The notes below the pieces were generated by a model. That model searched no databases. It was not told the DNA's origin and was given only the letters and a program-made list of their open reading frames with translations. From assembly GCF_026626745.1 (NCBI RefSeq), contig NZ_JAPNJW010000001.1, positions 5,874,001 to 5,938,000 on the forward strand: a stretch of DNA of 64,000 nucleotides, written 5' to 3'. The translations under genes and the position numbers were made by a program. How positions within the stretch are numbered: position 1 is the stretch's first letter; every line of letters starts with the position of its first letter. Positions 43,104-54,265 of this stretch are shown here, in pieces. This stretch comes from Nannocystis sp. RBIL2. GTDB lineage: Bacteria; Myxococcota_A; Polyangia; Nannocystales; Nannocystaceae.

Positions 43104-43847
43104 GTGCTGACCATCGAGCCTGTCCCGTGCCTGCGCGACAACTACGCCTACTTGCTGCGCGATCCGGGCACAGGCGACGTCTGGCTCGTCGATCCTTCGG
43201 AGGCGGACCCGCCGGCGCGGGCGATCGCGGCGGTGAGCGGGCGGCTGCGGGGGATCCTCGCCACCCATCACCATCACGATCACGTCGGCGGCATCGACGA
43301 GCTCGTCGGTGACGGCGGGGACGTGTGGGTCGCCGGGCATGCCAGTGATCGCGGGCGGATCCCCCGACAGACCGAGTTCGTCGAGGCCAACACCGACGCG
43401 TGGCAAGACACCGGCCTAGTGCTTGCGGGCCGGCGATTGCTGGGGCTGCACATCCCCGGGCATACGCGGGGCGCGATCGCCTGGCGGCTGGTCGGCGAGG
43501 GTGGCGAGCCCGACGACGTGTTCACCGGCGACACCCTGTTCGCGGCCGGTTGTGGTCGCCTGTTCGAGGGGACGCCCGCGCAGATGCACATGAGCCTGCA
43601 GCAGCTCACGACGTTGCCTCCGTCGACGCGGCTGTGGTTCGGCCACGAGTACACGGCGGCGAACCTGCGCTTCGCGGCGGCGGTCGAGCCCGACAACCGG
43701 GCGGTCGCCGAGCGAGCCGACGCGTTGCCGGGCCGCACGACGCCGACCACGGTGGCCGACGAGCGAGCCACCAACCCGTTCGTGCGCGCGGACTCGGTCG
43801 AGGAGCTGGCGACGCGCCGGCGGGCCAAGGACGAGTTCCGCGGCTGA
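43104..43847 (+). CDS. gloB: Hydroxyacylglutathione hydrolase (glyoxalase II)
   Basis: 247 residues of the metallo-beta-lactamase fold. THHHHDHVGG (about 54-63) gives the metal site; GHTRGAI and FTGDTLFAAGCGRLFEG follow; WFGHEYTAANLRFA is the C-terminal glyoxalase II signature that binds glutathione. It would hydrolyse S-lactoylglutathione to D-lactate in methylglyoxal detoxification. The start is GTG at 43104. The gene stands alone, with the SRP RNA downstream on the other strand. Confidence 0.92.
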   Translation: MLTIEPVPCLRDNYAYLLRDPGTGDVWLVDPSEADPPARAIAAVSGRLRGILATHHHHDHVGGIDELVGDGGDVWVAGHASDRGRIPRQTEFVEANTDAWQDTGLVLAGRRLLGLHIPGHTRGAIAWRLVGEGGEPDDVFTGDTLFAAGCGRLFEGTPAQMHMSLQQLTTLPPSTRLWFGHEYTAANLRFAAAVEPDNRAVAERADALPGRTTPTTVADERATNPFVRADSVEELATRRRAKDEFRG

Positions 43848-44071
<224 letters not shown>

Positions 44072-44156
44072 CGGAGAGGGAGGGATTCGAACCCTCGGTG
44101 GGTTGCCCCACACAAGATTTCCAATCTTGCACCTTAGACCACTCGGACACCTCTCC
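44072..44156 (-). tRNA. tRNA-Ser (GGA)
   Basis: 85-nt minus-strand tRNA with a long variable arm. The acceptor is GGAGAGG/CCTCTCC, the anticodon loop TTGGAAA gives anticodon GGA (reads UCC and UCU), the T loop is GGTTCGAATCC and the discriminator is G. CCA is not encoded. Confidence 0.95.
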
Positions 44157-44206
44157 GGGTGTTCTGGTTTGCTGGGCTGTGGGGCGTCGTCTCGGAGAAA
44201 AGTTTG

Positions 44207-44291
44207 CGGAGAGGGTGGGATTCGAACCCACGGTGACTTTCGCCACACCAGATTTCGAGTCTGGCACCTTCGACCACTCGGACACCTCTCC
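44207..44291 (-). tRNA. tRNA-Ser (CGA)
   Basis: 85-nt minus-strand tRNA with long variable arm. The acceptor GGAGAGG/CCTCTCC is identical to that of the neighbouring tRNA-Ser; the anticodon loop CTCGAAA gives CGA (reads UCG). The T arm is GGGTTCGAATCCC. 50 bp upstream of tRNA-Ser(GGA) in transcription order, so the two are probably transcribed together. Confidence 0.95.
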
Positions 44292-44453
44292 AGGTGGCGG
44301 GGCGCGGACATTACCAGAAATTTTAAAAGGGTCCAGCTTTCGAGCGCCGCGAGCGGGCGACTTGGAGGGGCTCGCGGCGCAGCCGGGCGTGAGGAACGGC
44401 GCATACCCGGGGACCGGCGTACGGGCGAGGACCACGCACACTCCAGACCGGCC

Positions 44454-46496
<2,043 letters not shown>

Positions 46497-46514
46497 ACTC
46501 GGGCCGCGCGACTT

Positions 46515-46796
46515 ATGCCCTACGTCGAGTACGCCTGCGAAGGCCGCCTGCTGTTCCGCACCGAGACCACCGAGGACGTGCAGTTCGTCCCGCGGATCCA
46601 CGAGGTCGTGGTCATCGACGACGTGCCGTACCAGGTCGTCGACGTCGAGTACTGGGCCCGCCGCCTCGGCTCGACCGACCGCCGCCTGGTCTGCCCCACC
46701 GTCTACGTCGTGCCGATCGCCGGTGTCGAGTGGGAGCAACGGCTCGAGCGCCGGGTGCCGCGCAGCAAAGACGGCAAGCCGCCCACGCGCTACTGA
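46515..46796 (+). CDS. Small conserved-looking protein of unknown function
   Basis: 93 residues, beta-rich: MPYVEYACEGRLLFRTETTEDVQFVPRIHEVVVIDDVPYQVVDVEYWARR, then a basic tail (LERRVPRSKDGKPPTRY). It looks like a small beta-barrel or SH3-like domain. No family is recognised. It follows the DUF255 gene by 18 bp and may form an operon with it. A 14-bp repeat array follows its stop. Confidence 0.7.
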   Translation: MPYVEYACEGRLLFRTETTEDVQFVPRIHEVVVIDDVPYQVVDVEYWARRLGSTDRRLVCPTVYVVPIAGVEWEQRLERRVPRSKDGKPPTRY

Positions 46797-46805
46797 TTCT
46801 TCAAA

Positions 46806-46880
46806 AGAGTCCCGAGGGACATGCCCGATCGGGCATGTCCTTCAGGATATGCCCTCGAGGACATGTCCTCGAGGGACGGA
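46806..46880. repeat. 14-bp repeat array, 4-5 units between 46796 and tRNA-Ser
   Basis: CATGCCC 46820, CATGTCC 46834, TATGCCC 46848 and CATGTCC 46862, every step exactly 14 bp, with degenerate units at both ends. It includes the perfect palindrome CATGCCCGATCGGGCATG. Spacers are GATC-, TTCA- and TCGA-type. Confidence 0.9.
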
Positions 46881-46891
46881 GAGCGAAGTAG

Positions 46892-46978
46892 CGGAGGAGG
46901 AGGGATTCGAACCCTCGGTGCCCTTGCGGACACGGCGGATTTCAAGTCCGCTGCCTTAGACCGCTCGGCCACTCCTCC
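46892..46978 (-). tRNA. tRNA-Ser (TGA)
   Basis: 87-nt minus-strand tRNA with a long variable arm. The acceptor is GGAGGAG/CTCCTCC, the anticodon loop CTTGAAA gives TGA (reads UCA), the T arm is GGGTTCGAATCCC and CCA is not encoded. With the two at 44.1-44.3 kb it completes the UCN serine set. Confidence 0.95.
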
Positions 46979-47023
46979 GGCGGGGCCGCGAGTATCGACA
47001 AGCCGGGCCCGCGCGTAAAGGCC

Positions 47024-50000
47024 TCAAGGCGCGCGAACCAGGCGGGCCAGCGCGCGCTCCGCCTCACGTCGGCCGGGCGCGGCCGCGGGCGCCAGGCGCA
47101 GGAATTCCTCGTACGCAGTGCGGCTGGTGGCCACGTCCCCGTGGGCCTCGGCGGCGCGGGCCAGCCACAGGTGGGCGTCGGGCAGCCAGGCCGTCCCCGG
47201 CGCGGCCCCGCGGACCGCCCGGCCGAGGCTGACGGCGGCCTCGGCGTCCAGCTGCAGGTCGTGTTCGCAGCGGCCGAGCCAGTAGTGGGCCTCGGTGAGG
47301 CCCGGGGCGAGCGCCACTGCGCGCTGGAGCTGCCTGCGGGCCTCCTCGAAGTTGCCGCGCTCGAACTGCGCCTGGCCGAGCGCCACGAACGCGGCCGGGA
47401 ACGCGTCCGTCGCCCGCGTGACCGCGCTGAGCTCGGTCACGGCCTCCTGAGCGCGCCCGAGCAGCAGCAGCGCGCGGCCGTACAGGTAGCCGGCCTCGTG
47501 GAGCGTCGGCGCGAGCTGATGCGCGCGGCGGTAGGCCGGCAGCGCGTCCTGCAGGCGACCGCTGCGCTCGGCGATCTTCCCCGCCACCAGCTCGACATCT
47601 GCCTGGGGCTGCGGGGGCCGGCTGAGCCGCAGCTCGCCCTGCGCCAGCCCCGGTTCGCCGCGCTCCAGCAGCACCTTGGCCTTCAGCAGGTGCCCCTCCC
47701 ACGAGTCAGGCGAGCGCAGCAAGATCTGGTCGGTCATCGACTCCGCCGCCTCGACCGCCGCCTGGGCCAGGCGCAGGCGCGCGATCGCCAGCACCACCTC
47801 GTCCGGCGCCCGCACGTCGCTGAGGTGCGGCTGCACCAACGCCTCCAGCGCCCGCAACTCACCTGACCGAATGTACAGGCGACTCAGCGGCCCGAGCAGC
47901 CCCGCGAACCCGCCGGTGCGCTCGTGCACCGCCAGCAGGTCGACCCGCCCGGCGTCGCTGCGCGGCGTGTCGACCACCAGCACCCCGCGCCGCAGCTGGG
48001 CCGCGTTGTCGTCGCAGTCGCGCGCCAGCGCCGTGTCCAGGACCTCCACCGCAGCGTCGCGTCGGCCCTGCTCGACCAGCGCGTTGGCCCGCGCCAGCGC
48101 CAGCGCCCGCAGGTCGGCGCGCGCGCTCTCGGTCGGGTCGCGGCCGCGTCGCTCCTCCAGATCTTCCAGCAGCGACAGGGTGTCGCCGTTGGGCCGCAGC
48201 CGGGCGTACTCGACCGCCGCGCGGATGTGCGGCGGTTCGGCCTTGGCCGCATCTTTAAAATGCTCGACCGCAGCGTCGGTGTGACCGGTGAGCAGGGCCA
48301 GGCGCCCGCGCAGGAAGGTCGACTCGATCAGCGTCGGCGTCTCGGCCGCGAGCTTCTCGATCGCCTTCAGCGCCGCGCTCTCGTTGCTCGCGCGCAGCGC
48401 CAGCTCGGCCTGGAGGATCTGCGCCGCGAGGTCGTCCGGCGCCTCGCGCAGCCGCGCCGTCAGCCCTTGTTGCGCGCGCGCCAGCTCGTCCGCCCCGATC
48501 AGCACCCGCAGAGATCCGTGCACCACCTCCGGGTCGCGCGGCGCCAGCTTGATCGCCTCGTCGGCCAGGTACACGCTGCGCGACACCTCGACCGACGCCG
48601 CCGCGACCTGGGCGTGACGCACCAGCACCCGCGCCTGATGCATGTCGCTCACCCCCGGCTCGCGCACCTGCGCCTCGAGCCGCTTGCGCGCCTCCGTCAG
48701 CCGCCCGCGGGCGATCAGCGCGTCGACCAGCAGGAGCTCCAGCGCGGGCCGATGCGGCTGGCGATCGGCCGCGTCGCGCAGCGCGTCGAGCGTCGAGCGG
48801 CGATCTTTCGCCAGCTCGGTCGCGAACATCAGCCATCGCGCCGCCTGATCGCCTGGCCGTAAGGACATGGCCTCGGAGGCATAGTCGGCCGCGGCCGCGT
48901 GGTTGCCGGCGGCCAGCGCCAGCAGCCCGCGGTACAGCGCCACGCCCGGCTCGGCGCCCGTCGCCAGCAGCCTCTGCGCCAGCGCCGGGTCGTTGTCGGC
49001 GATCGCTGCGAGGGCCCGGATCCGCGCCGCCCGCAGGTCGTCGCGGGGGAAGTTCGCACTCAGCCACGACTTCGCCTGGGCCGCGCGCACCGGATCGGGC
49101 CCGTAGCGCAGGTGGATCCGCAGCGCCGCCTCGGCGCGCCCGAGTGGGTCCTCGGTCTGCTCCGCGACCGCCATCGCCGCCAGGTAGCTCTCCATCGAGT
49201 CGTCGTCGAACAGCGTCGCCAGACGCTCGTCGCGCTCGCGGATCGCCGCCGGGTCGGACAGCACCTTGGCCGCGTACGACCCGACCACCAGCGAGACCTC
49301 CTGCGCGCGGCTGTAATAGAACCAGAAGCTCCCCACCAGCGCCGCGAACAGCCCGACCAGGCCCGCATAGGCCAGCGCCCCCGGCTCCGGCGTCGTCGGC
49401 GTCAGCACCACAGTCGCCCGCCGCGACTGCAGCTGCGGCCGCGGCGGGGGCAGCGGCGCGTCGGGTTGCGTCGGCAGCTCGCGCGTCTCCGCCTTGATGT
49501 CCGCGAGGTCGACGTCGACGTCGTCCGACCGCGACACCGCGCGCGAAGTGATCTGCGACATCTCGCTGAGGTGCGGCAGGTCCAGCTCGGCGCTGTTCTC
49601 GAGGTCGCGGCTGTCGATCACCGCCGGCACGGTGCTTCGCGGCGGCACCGTGATCCGCGGCAGCGTGAACGGCCGCGTCGTCGACACCGGCGCCGGCAGG
49701 TCGTCCTCGCCGCTGCCGGGCTCGGGCAACGGAGAGGCCGGCGGACGCGACGTCGGCGCGGTCGCGGCGTCGCTGCGCTCGCTCGGCGGCCGATCGCCGA
49801 CCAGCGTCGGCGGCACGAAGAACCCCTCGAGCGTCGCGTTGGCCGGCGTCTTGCGGATGCTGCCGATCGGCGTGCCGGGCAGCGGCAGCGAGGTCAGCCG
49901 CGGCAAGATCACCCGCCCCGGCTCCTCGGGCGGCGCTTGCGTCGGCGTCCCGCAATTCGGGCAGCGCTCGAACGTCATCCCTGCCTCGAACACGAACGCG

Positions 50001-50050
50001 CACTTGCGGCACGCGGGCGAGTTGGGCGGCGTGGCGGGCGAATCGGCCAT
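47024..50050 (-). CDS. Giant TPR protein with zinc ribbon and one membrane span
   Basis: 1008 residues. The N-terminus is a zinc-ribbon-like CRKC-x13-CPNC. A disordered Pro/Thr/Ser arm (about 40-225) leads to one membrane span (LAYAGLVGLFAALVGSFWFYY, about 230-250), after which nearly 750 residues are helical TPR repeats, with units such as AVTELSAVTRATDAFPAAFVALGQAQFERGNFEEARRQLQRAVALAPG. Zinc ribbon plus TPR anchored in the membrane is a common deltaproteobacterial scaffold. ATG at 50050 precedes the Cys motif; the frame runs on to 50074. A 14-bp repeat triplet lies at 48852. Confidence 0.87.
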   Translation of the reverse strand: MADSPATPPNSPACRKCAFVFEAGMTFERCPNCGTPTQAPPEEPGRVILPRLTSLPLPGTPIGSIRKTPANATLEGFFVPPTLVGDRPPSERSDAATAPTSRPPASPLPEPGSGEDDLPAPVSTTRPFTLPRITVPPRSTVPAVIDSRDLENSAELDLPHLSEMSQITSRAVSRSDDVDVDLADIKAETRELPTQPDAPLPPPRPQLQSRRATVVLTPTTPEPGALAYAGLVGLFAALVGSFWFYYSRAQEVSLVVGSYAAKVLSDPAAIRERDERLATLFDDDSMESYLAAMAVAEQTEDPLGRAEAALRIHLRYGPDPVRAAQAKSWLSANFPRDDLRAARIRALAAIADNDPALAQRLLATGAEPGVALYRGLLALAAGNHAAAADYASEAMSLRPGDQAARWLMFATELAKDRRSTLDALRDAADRQPHRPALELLLVDALIARGRLTEARKRLEAQVREPGVSDMHQARVLVRHAQVAAASVEVSRSVYLADEAIKLAPRDPEVVHGSLRVLIGADELARAQQGLTARLREAPDDLAAQILQAELALRASNESAALKAIEKLAAETPTLIESTFLRGRLALLTGHTDAAVEHFKDAAKAEPPHIRAAVEYARLRPNGDTLSLLEDLEERRGRDPTESARADLRALALARANALVEQGRRDAAVEVLDTALARDCDDNAAQLRRGVLVVDTPRSDAGRVDLLAVHERTGGFAGLLGPLSRLYIRSGELRALEALVQPHLSDVRAPDEVVLAIARLRLAQAAVEAAESMTDQILLRSPDSWEGHLLKAKVLLERGEPGLAQGELRLSRPPQPQADVELVAGKIAERSGRLQDALPAYRRAHQLAPTLHEAGYLYGRALLLLGRAQEAVTELSAVTRATDAFPAAFVALGQAQFERGNFEEARRQLQRAVALAPGLTEAHYWLGRCEHDLQLDAEAAVSLGRAVRGAAPGTAWLPDAHLWLARAAEAHGDVATSRTAYEEFLRLAPAAAPGRREAERALARLVRAP
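48852..48893. repeat. 14-bp repeat, 3 units inside the TPR gene
   Basis: CCTGGCC 48852, CATGGCC 48866 and CATAGTC 48880 spaced exactly 14 bp, with GTAA loop in the first pair. On the coding strand they give YASEAMSLRPGDQ, at the loop between two TPR helices. Confidence 0.7.
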
Positions 50051-50336
50051 GAACGACGGCGCGCAGGATAACACGCCGCCCCGGGCCCGATCGCCGCCGG
50101 CCGACTACCGAGGTCGGCGCCGCGAGGCTCGCGAGACTTGCTTCACGACGTGAACCCTTCCTCCATCGGCGAGCGCTCGCGGCCTTCCGCAGCCGCGCCG
50201 AGCCCAGGACCTTCCGCTCCCGAGGCCGCAGCGCATTCGCGGCCCTTCTCGCTCACCGCCCGCCAACGCCTTCGAGCGCCGGCCCGCCGGGCTTGCCGGA
50301 TCGCCAGTCGCCCGCGCCTGCAGTAGGCTCCGCGCG
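50051..50336. other. Gap between the TPR and HD genes
   Basis: 286 bp between divergent genes. Nothing is recognised beyond GC-rich sequence; promoters for both genes must lie here. Confidence 0.5.
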
Positions 50337-51605
50337 ATGCTCCTGCGCGATCCCGTGCATGGCCTGATCTCCTTCAGCGGCGCCACCGCCCGCCTCGTCA
50401 CGCGGCTGCTCGACTGCGCCGAGGTCCAGCGGCTGCGACGGATCCGCGCTCTCGGCCTCGCTGCTCTCGCCTTCCCCGGCGGCGAGCACTCGCGCTTCGC
50501 CCACGCCGTCGGCGCCATGCACGTCATGCAGCGCTACCTCGACCGCGTCCGCACCCTCGCGCAGGAGCTCCCGCCGCACGATCGCATCGACGATCACTGG
50601 GCCCACGTCGCCCTCGCCGCCGCGCTGCTGCACGACCTCGGGCACGGGCCGCTCAGTCACACCTTCGAGGCCGTGCTGCCGGGCGCGCCGCGCCACGAGG
50701 TGTGGACCTCGCAGATCTTGCTCGACCCCGACACGCAGGTGCACCGCGTGCTCGCCGAGCTCGACCCGACCGCGCCGATGCTCGTCGAGCGCTTGATCCA
50801 CGGCCAGGGGCCGATCGGTCACCTCGCGCGCGCCGTCTCCGGCACCTTCGACGTCGACCGCTGCGACTACCTCATGCGCGACAGCTACATGACCGGCGTG
50901 CGCTACGGCCTGCTCGACGTCGACTGGCTGCTCGCCTCGCTGCGGCTCTACGTCCCCGAGGGTTCGACCTCCGCGCGGCTCGCCGTCGACGGCGAGAAGG
51001 GCCTCACCGCGGTCGAGGGCTTCTTCCTCGCCCGCCTCTACATGTACCGCCAGGTCTACTTGCACAAGGCCGCGCGCGCCGCCGAGATGATGATCCGCGC
51101 CCTGTTCCGCCGCCTGTGCGAGCTCGGCCCCGAGCCCAGCACCCCGCCTGTCCTCGAGGACCTGTTGCGCGGCCGTCCCGTCCATGTCCACGACTACCTC
51201 CGCCTCGACGACCACGCCCTCGCCGAGGCGCTCGCCGCCTACACCCGCAGCGCCGACCCCGTCCTGCGCGACCTCGCCGACGGCCTCGTCTGCCGGCGCC
51301 TGTTCAAAACATTGCGGCTCGGCCCGCAGGTCGACTCCGCCGCTGCCGAGGTCCGCCTCGCCGAGGTCCTCGCCGCCGAGGGCGTCGCGCCCGCCTACCT
51401 CGGCGCCATCGACCGCGTCGAGATCGACGCCTACACCGACGACGAGGCGCTCATGGTCCTGCGCAGCGGCGGCCGCGTCCAGCGCCTCCTCGACGCCTCT
51501 CCGCTGCTCCGCGGCCTCGCCCGCGAGCGCTTCGTCCACCACCGCGCCGTCTTCCCGCCCGCTCTGCGCGCCCGCGTCTCGGCTGCCCTCGCGGACATGA
51601 CCTGA
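50337..51605 (+). CDS. HD-domain phosphohydrolase (SAMHD1/dGTPase-like)
   Basis: 422 residues. The N-terminus MLLRDPVHGLISFSGATARLV with LLDCAEVQRLRRIRALGLAALAFPGGEHSRFAHAVGAMHV is the SAMHD1/YwfO-type dNTP-binding start; AALLHDLGHGPLSHTFE gives the HD metal motif and FDVDRCDYLMRDSYMTGVRYG the second half. It may hydrolyse dNTPs or related nucleotides. The stop lies within an array of 14-bp repeats whose first unit supplies the final Asp-Met-Thr. Confidence 0.88.
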   Translation: MLLRDPVHGLISFSGATARLVTRLLDCAEVQRLRRIRALGLAALAFPGGEHSRFAHAVGAMHVMQRYLDRVRTLAQELPPHDRIDDHWAHVALAAALLHDLGHGPLSHTFEAVLPGAPRHEVWTSQILLDPDTQVHRVLAELDPTAPMLVERLIHGQGPIGHLARAVSGTFDVDRCDYLMRDSYMTGVRYGLLDVDWLLASLRLYVPEGSTSARLAVDGEKGLTAVEGFFLARLYMYRQVYLHKAARAAEMMIRALFRRLCELGPEPSTPPVLEDLLRGRPVHVHDYLRLDDHALAEALAAYTRSADPVLRDLADGLVCRRLFKTLRLGPQVDSAAAEVRLAEVLAAEGVAPAYLGAIDRVEIDAYTDDEALMVLRSGGRVQRLLDASPLLRGLARERFVHHRAVFPPALRARVSAALADMT

Positions 51606-51749
51606 AGCTCCTGTCCTTTCAAGCCTTGCCTCTCGAGCATGTCCCATCCGACCTGGCCCATTCGACTTTGCCTATCAGACATGTCTCCAGCGACCTGACC
51701 CATCGGACCTTGCCTCTCGAACATGTCCCGAACGACATTCGACATCTTA
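51596..51749. repeat. 14-bp repeat array, 11 phased units (longest in the window)
   Basis: Unit starts at 51596, 51610, 51624, 51638, 51652, 51666, 51680, 51694, 51708, 51722 and 51736, all exactly 14 bp apart. Well-conserved cores are CATGTCC at 51638 and 51722, CATGTCT at 51680 and CCTGTCC at 51610; others have drifted. It starts before the HD-gene stop and fills the gap to the DTW gene. A second short set at 51807, 51821 and 51835 continues after a 57-bp break. Confidence 0.9.
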
Positions 51750-51848
51750 CCCGAGCGCAGCGCCTGCTCGATCAGCCTCGCCGATCTCCCCTCCGCGAGC
51801 GCAGCACTTCGACCCTCGAACCCGTCCCGAACGACCTGACCTCGTCCC
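51606..51848. other. HD-to-DTW gap, almost entirely 14-bp repeats
   Basis: This gap has no gene. It is made of the array at 51596-51749, a 57-bp unrelated block and three more repeat-like units ending at the DTW start codon. Confidence 0.75.
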
Positions 51849-52475
51849 ATGTCCTCGCGTAAGAGCTCACGCCCGCGCTGCCCCGTCTGCGGCCTCCACC
51901 TCGAGCGGTGTCTGTGCGTCGAGCTGCCGGTGCTCGACCTGCCGACCCGCTTCGTCCTCGTGCAGCACAACCGCGAGCGCCACAAGCCGACCAGCACCGG
52001 CCGCGCGGCGGCGGCCGTCTTGCGCGCCCCGATCCTCCACTACGGCGCCCAGGACGAGGCCATGGAGACCGGCCCGCTCACCGAGCCCGACCTCGACTAC
52101 GTGGTCCTCTTCCCCTCCGAAGACGCTCCGGTCGCCGGCCCCGAGCTGCTGCAGACCGCCCCGGGCCGCCGGCGCTGCATCGTCATCCTCGACGGCACCT
52201 GGCACCAGTGCTCGCGCATGGCCCGGCGCGCCGCCCACGTCGCCGACCTTTCAAAGGTGTCCCTTCCGCCAGGTGGCCCCTCGCGCTGGGGCATCCGCCA
52301 CGCCCCGCGCCCCGAGGCCGTCTGCACCTTCGAGGCCGCCACCCGCCTCGTCGAGGTCCTCCACGGCCCCGACGTCGCCCGCCCGATGGAGCGCTTCTTC
52401 CTCGAGCTGACCGCCCGCATGCACGCCCAGCGCGGCTCCCTCCCGCCGGGCCACGACGACGACGACGAGGACTGA
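51849..52475 (+). CDS. DTW-domain tRNA-uridine aminocarboxypropyltransferase
   Basis: 208 residues. The N-terminal CPVCGLHLERCLC resembles the zinc-ribbon start of DTW proteins; RFVLVQHNRERHKPTSTGRAAAAVL, the DGTW form of the DTW signature (LDGTWHQCSRMARR) and the basic helix are the family core. Enzymes of this family add the acp group of SAM to uridine 47 or 20 of tRNA. The tail DDDDEDD is acidic. Residues SKVSLPPGGP come from a 14-bp repeat pair (52257, 52271). Confidence 0.88.
   Translation: MSSRKSSRPRCPVCGLHLERCLCVELPVLDLPTRFVLVQHNRERHKPTSTGRAAAAVLRAPILHYGAQDEAMETGPLTEPDLDYVVLFPSEDAPVAGPELLQTAPGRRRCIVILDGTWHQCSRMARRAAHVADLSKVSLPPGGPSRWGIRHAPRPEAVCTFEAATRLVEVLHGPDVARPMERFFLELTARMHAQRGSLPPGHDDDDED
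52257..52284. repeat. 14-bp repeat, 2 units inside the DTW gene
   Basis: GGTGTCC at 52257 and CAGGTGG at 52271, 14 bp apart with CTTCCGC between. In frame, they encode SKVSLPPGGP after a conserved helix. Confidence 0.65.
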
Positions 52476-52568
52476 CCCACGAGCGACGCGCCCAGCGTCA
52501 CCGCGCTCGCGCAGCACCATCGCCACGCGAGCCTATTCGTCGGACCGAGCGCCGCGGCGCTCGACGAA

Positions 52569-54200
52569 TCACTCCGCCCCTGGCGCTCGCAATCCACCCG
52601 GCACCCGCGGCACTGCCATCGGCGTCTCGTCGGGCCGGCGCACGAAGTCGTCCGCGAAGCCCTCGCGGACCGTCCGCTTCACGACCCCGCTGCGCGCCTG
52701 CTGCGGCAGCCGGGCCAGGTACACCCCCGAGCGTTCGCCGTCGGACACCGAGTACGTGATGAGCCCCTCGTCCTCGAACCAGTTCGTCGAGAGCGAGTGA
52801 CCGGCCACGTGGTCGTCGACGCGCCGCTCCTCCCCGGTCGACGCGTCGTTCACCACTAGCATCCCGAGCCAGTCCTCGCCGACGTCTACCGGTCCCACGC
52901 TGCGCCCGTCGGGCAGCGGTTGCGTGAGCCGGCTCCCGCGCGGCGCGATCTGCTTCGCCTCGCCGTCGAACGGCACGCGCCACAGCGGCCCCTCGTCGCG
53001 CATGTCGCCGTCCACGCAGCAGCGCTTCGTCGTCTCGAACACCACGAGCCCGTCCGGCTCGAACCACGCCAGATCTGTCGGCCGCGGGAACAGCCGCTTC
53101 TTCGTCCCCGCCTGCAGGTCGAACAGCTCGAAGAAGTTGTCGAACATCGACCCGCCGAGCCAGCGCCCGTCCTCCAGCTTCCCGTTGAAGAACAGGTCCG
53201 TCGGCACCTCCATCGACTGCAATCCCGGCAAGAAGAACAGCTTCTTCTGCGCCGACCGTTCGAACTCGAGCTGCACCATGCCCGCCTGCGTGTAGCCGAG
53301 CGCGAGCATCGTGTATTGCAGCGCCGTCTCGCCCAGGAGCTCGTCCTGCCCGTCGGGCAGCTCGCGCAGGAAGACCTTGCCCTCGAGCGCGCGGTCACCT
53401 TCGCGGGTCACCATCATGTCCTGCCACATCACATACCGGCCGTCGCGCGACGCCTCGATCTCCCGCACGCCCGTCTGCAGCGTCGTCACCGAGCGGTCGG
53501 CCAGGTCGACGCGGACCAGCGCGTCCTCGCCGTCGATCGCCAGCACCGAGTCCGCGAACGCGCGGATCGAGTTGGCGACGATGTTCGAGCCGCCGCGCCC
53601 GGTCGAGGTGATCCGCACCGGGTCGAGCACGGCCACCGGCGCCGAGGTTTGCGTCCGTGGGTCGTCGGGGTACGGGCTGAGCATCAGCGCGCCGAAGTCT
53701 TCGCCGTGGCCGACGACGCTGAGGAGCCCGTGGTCCGTCCAGCGCAGCGCGCAGCCGTACCTCTCGACGTCGCCCGTGAACACGAGGTGCGGCGCGCGCT
53801 CTCCGGACGGATCGACTTCGAAGATCTCGCCGGTCGCCATCTTGCACGCCAGCAGCACGTCGGGCCATCGATCGATCGTGAAGACCTGATCGAGATCGTC
53901 GGCGAGCTGCACCGGCGACTCACCGCAAAGCCCCGTCGACCAGACCTGCGAATCGATCACCTCCGGGAACGACCCCACCCCGTCCTGCGCGGCGCGGTTG
54001 ACCATGAAGACCCGTCGGTCGCCGACGCGCAGCGGCCAGCTCGACAGCTGTTGGTCCGGATCGATCTCGAGGACGCGGAACGGTCCGTCCTCGCCGCATA
54101 CCTCTTCGAGCTCTTCCTGCGCGATCGGATCGGGCCCACACGCCATGCCCAGCACGATCGCGCCGATACACCCAGTCGTCGCTCCGATACGCATCCTCAT
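52569..54200 (-). CDS. Large lipoprotein, probable beta-propeller
   Basis: 543 residues from ATG at 54200. The signal peptide ends in GMAC (lipobox). The mature protein is a series of strands with Asp/Gly turns and WxxD-like ends: DLDQVFTIDRWPDVLLAC, HLVFTGDVERYGCALRW, IEASRDGRYVMWQDM, GLVVFETTKRCC. This resembles TolB/propeller proteins, but no named family is supported. Another ATG lies three codons further in. Its role is unknown. Confidence 0.7.
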   Translation of the reverse strand: MRMRIGATTGCIGAIVLGMACGPDPIAQEELEEVCGEDGPFRVLEIDPDQQLSSWPLRVGDRRVFMVNRAAQDGVGSFPEVIDSQVWSTGLCGESPVQLADDLDQVFTIDRWPDVLLACKMATGEIFEVDPSGERAPHLVFTGDVERYGCALRWTDHGLLSVVGHGEDFGALMLSPYPDDPRTQTSAPVAVLDPVRITSTGRGGSNIVANSIRAFADSVLAIDGEDALVRVDLADRSVTTLQTGVREIEASRDGRYVMWQDMMVTREGDRALEGKVFLRELPDGQDELLGETALQYTMLALGYTQAGMVQLEFERSAQKKLFFLPGLQSMEVPTDLFFNGKLEDGRWLGGSMFDNFFELFDLQAGTKKRLFPRPTDLAWFEPDGLVVFETTKRCCVDGDMRDEGPLWRVPFDGEAKQIAPRGSRLTQPLPDGRSVGPVDVGEDWLGMLVVNDASTGEERRVDDHVAGHSLSTNWFEDEGLITYSVSDGERSGVYLARLPQQARSGVVKRTVREGFADDFVRRPDETPMAVPRVPGGLRAPGAE

Positions 54201-54265
54201 ATCACCCCCAGATATAGCGCGACCCGTACCCCGCGCCCATGGTTTTTCGCAACGCGCATGCCACT

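Noticed and set aside
51596..51862. Repeat array as part of a longer protein with 14-residue repeats
   Set aside because: One frame reads through with LPLEHVPSDL-type repeats, but the period is fixed at 14 bp at DNA level regardless of frame in all other sites, so coding is incidental.
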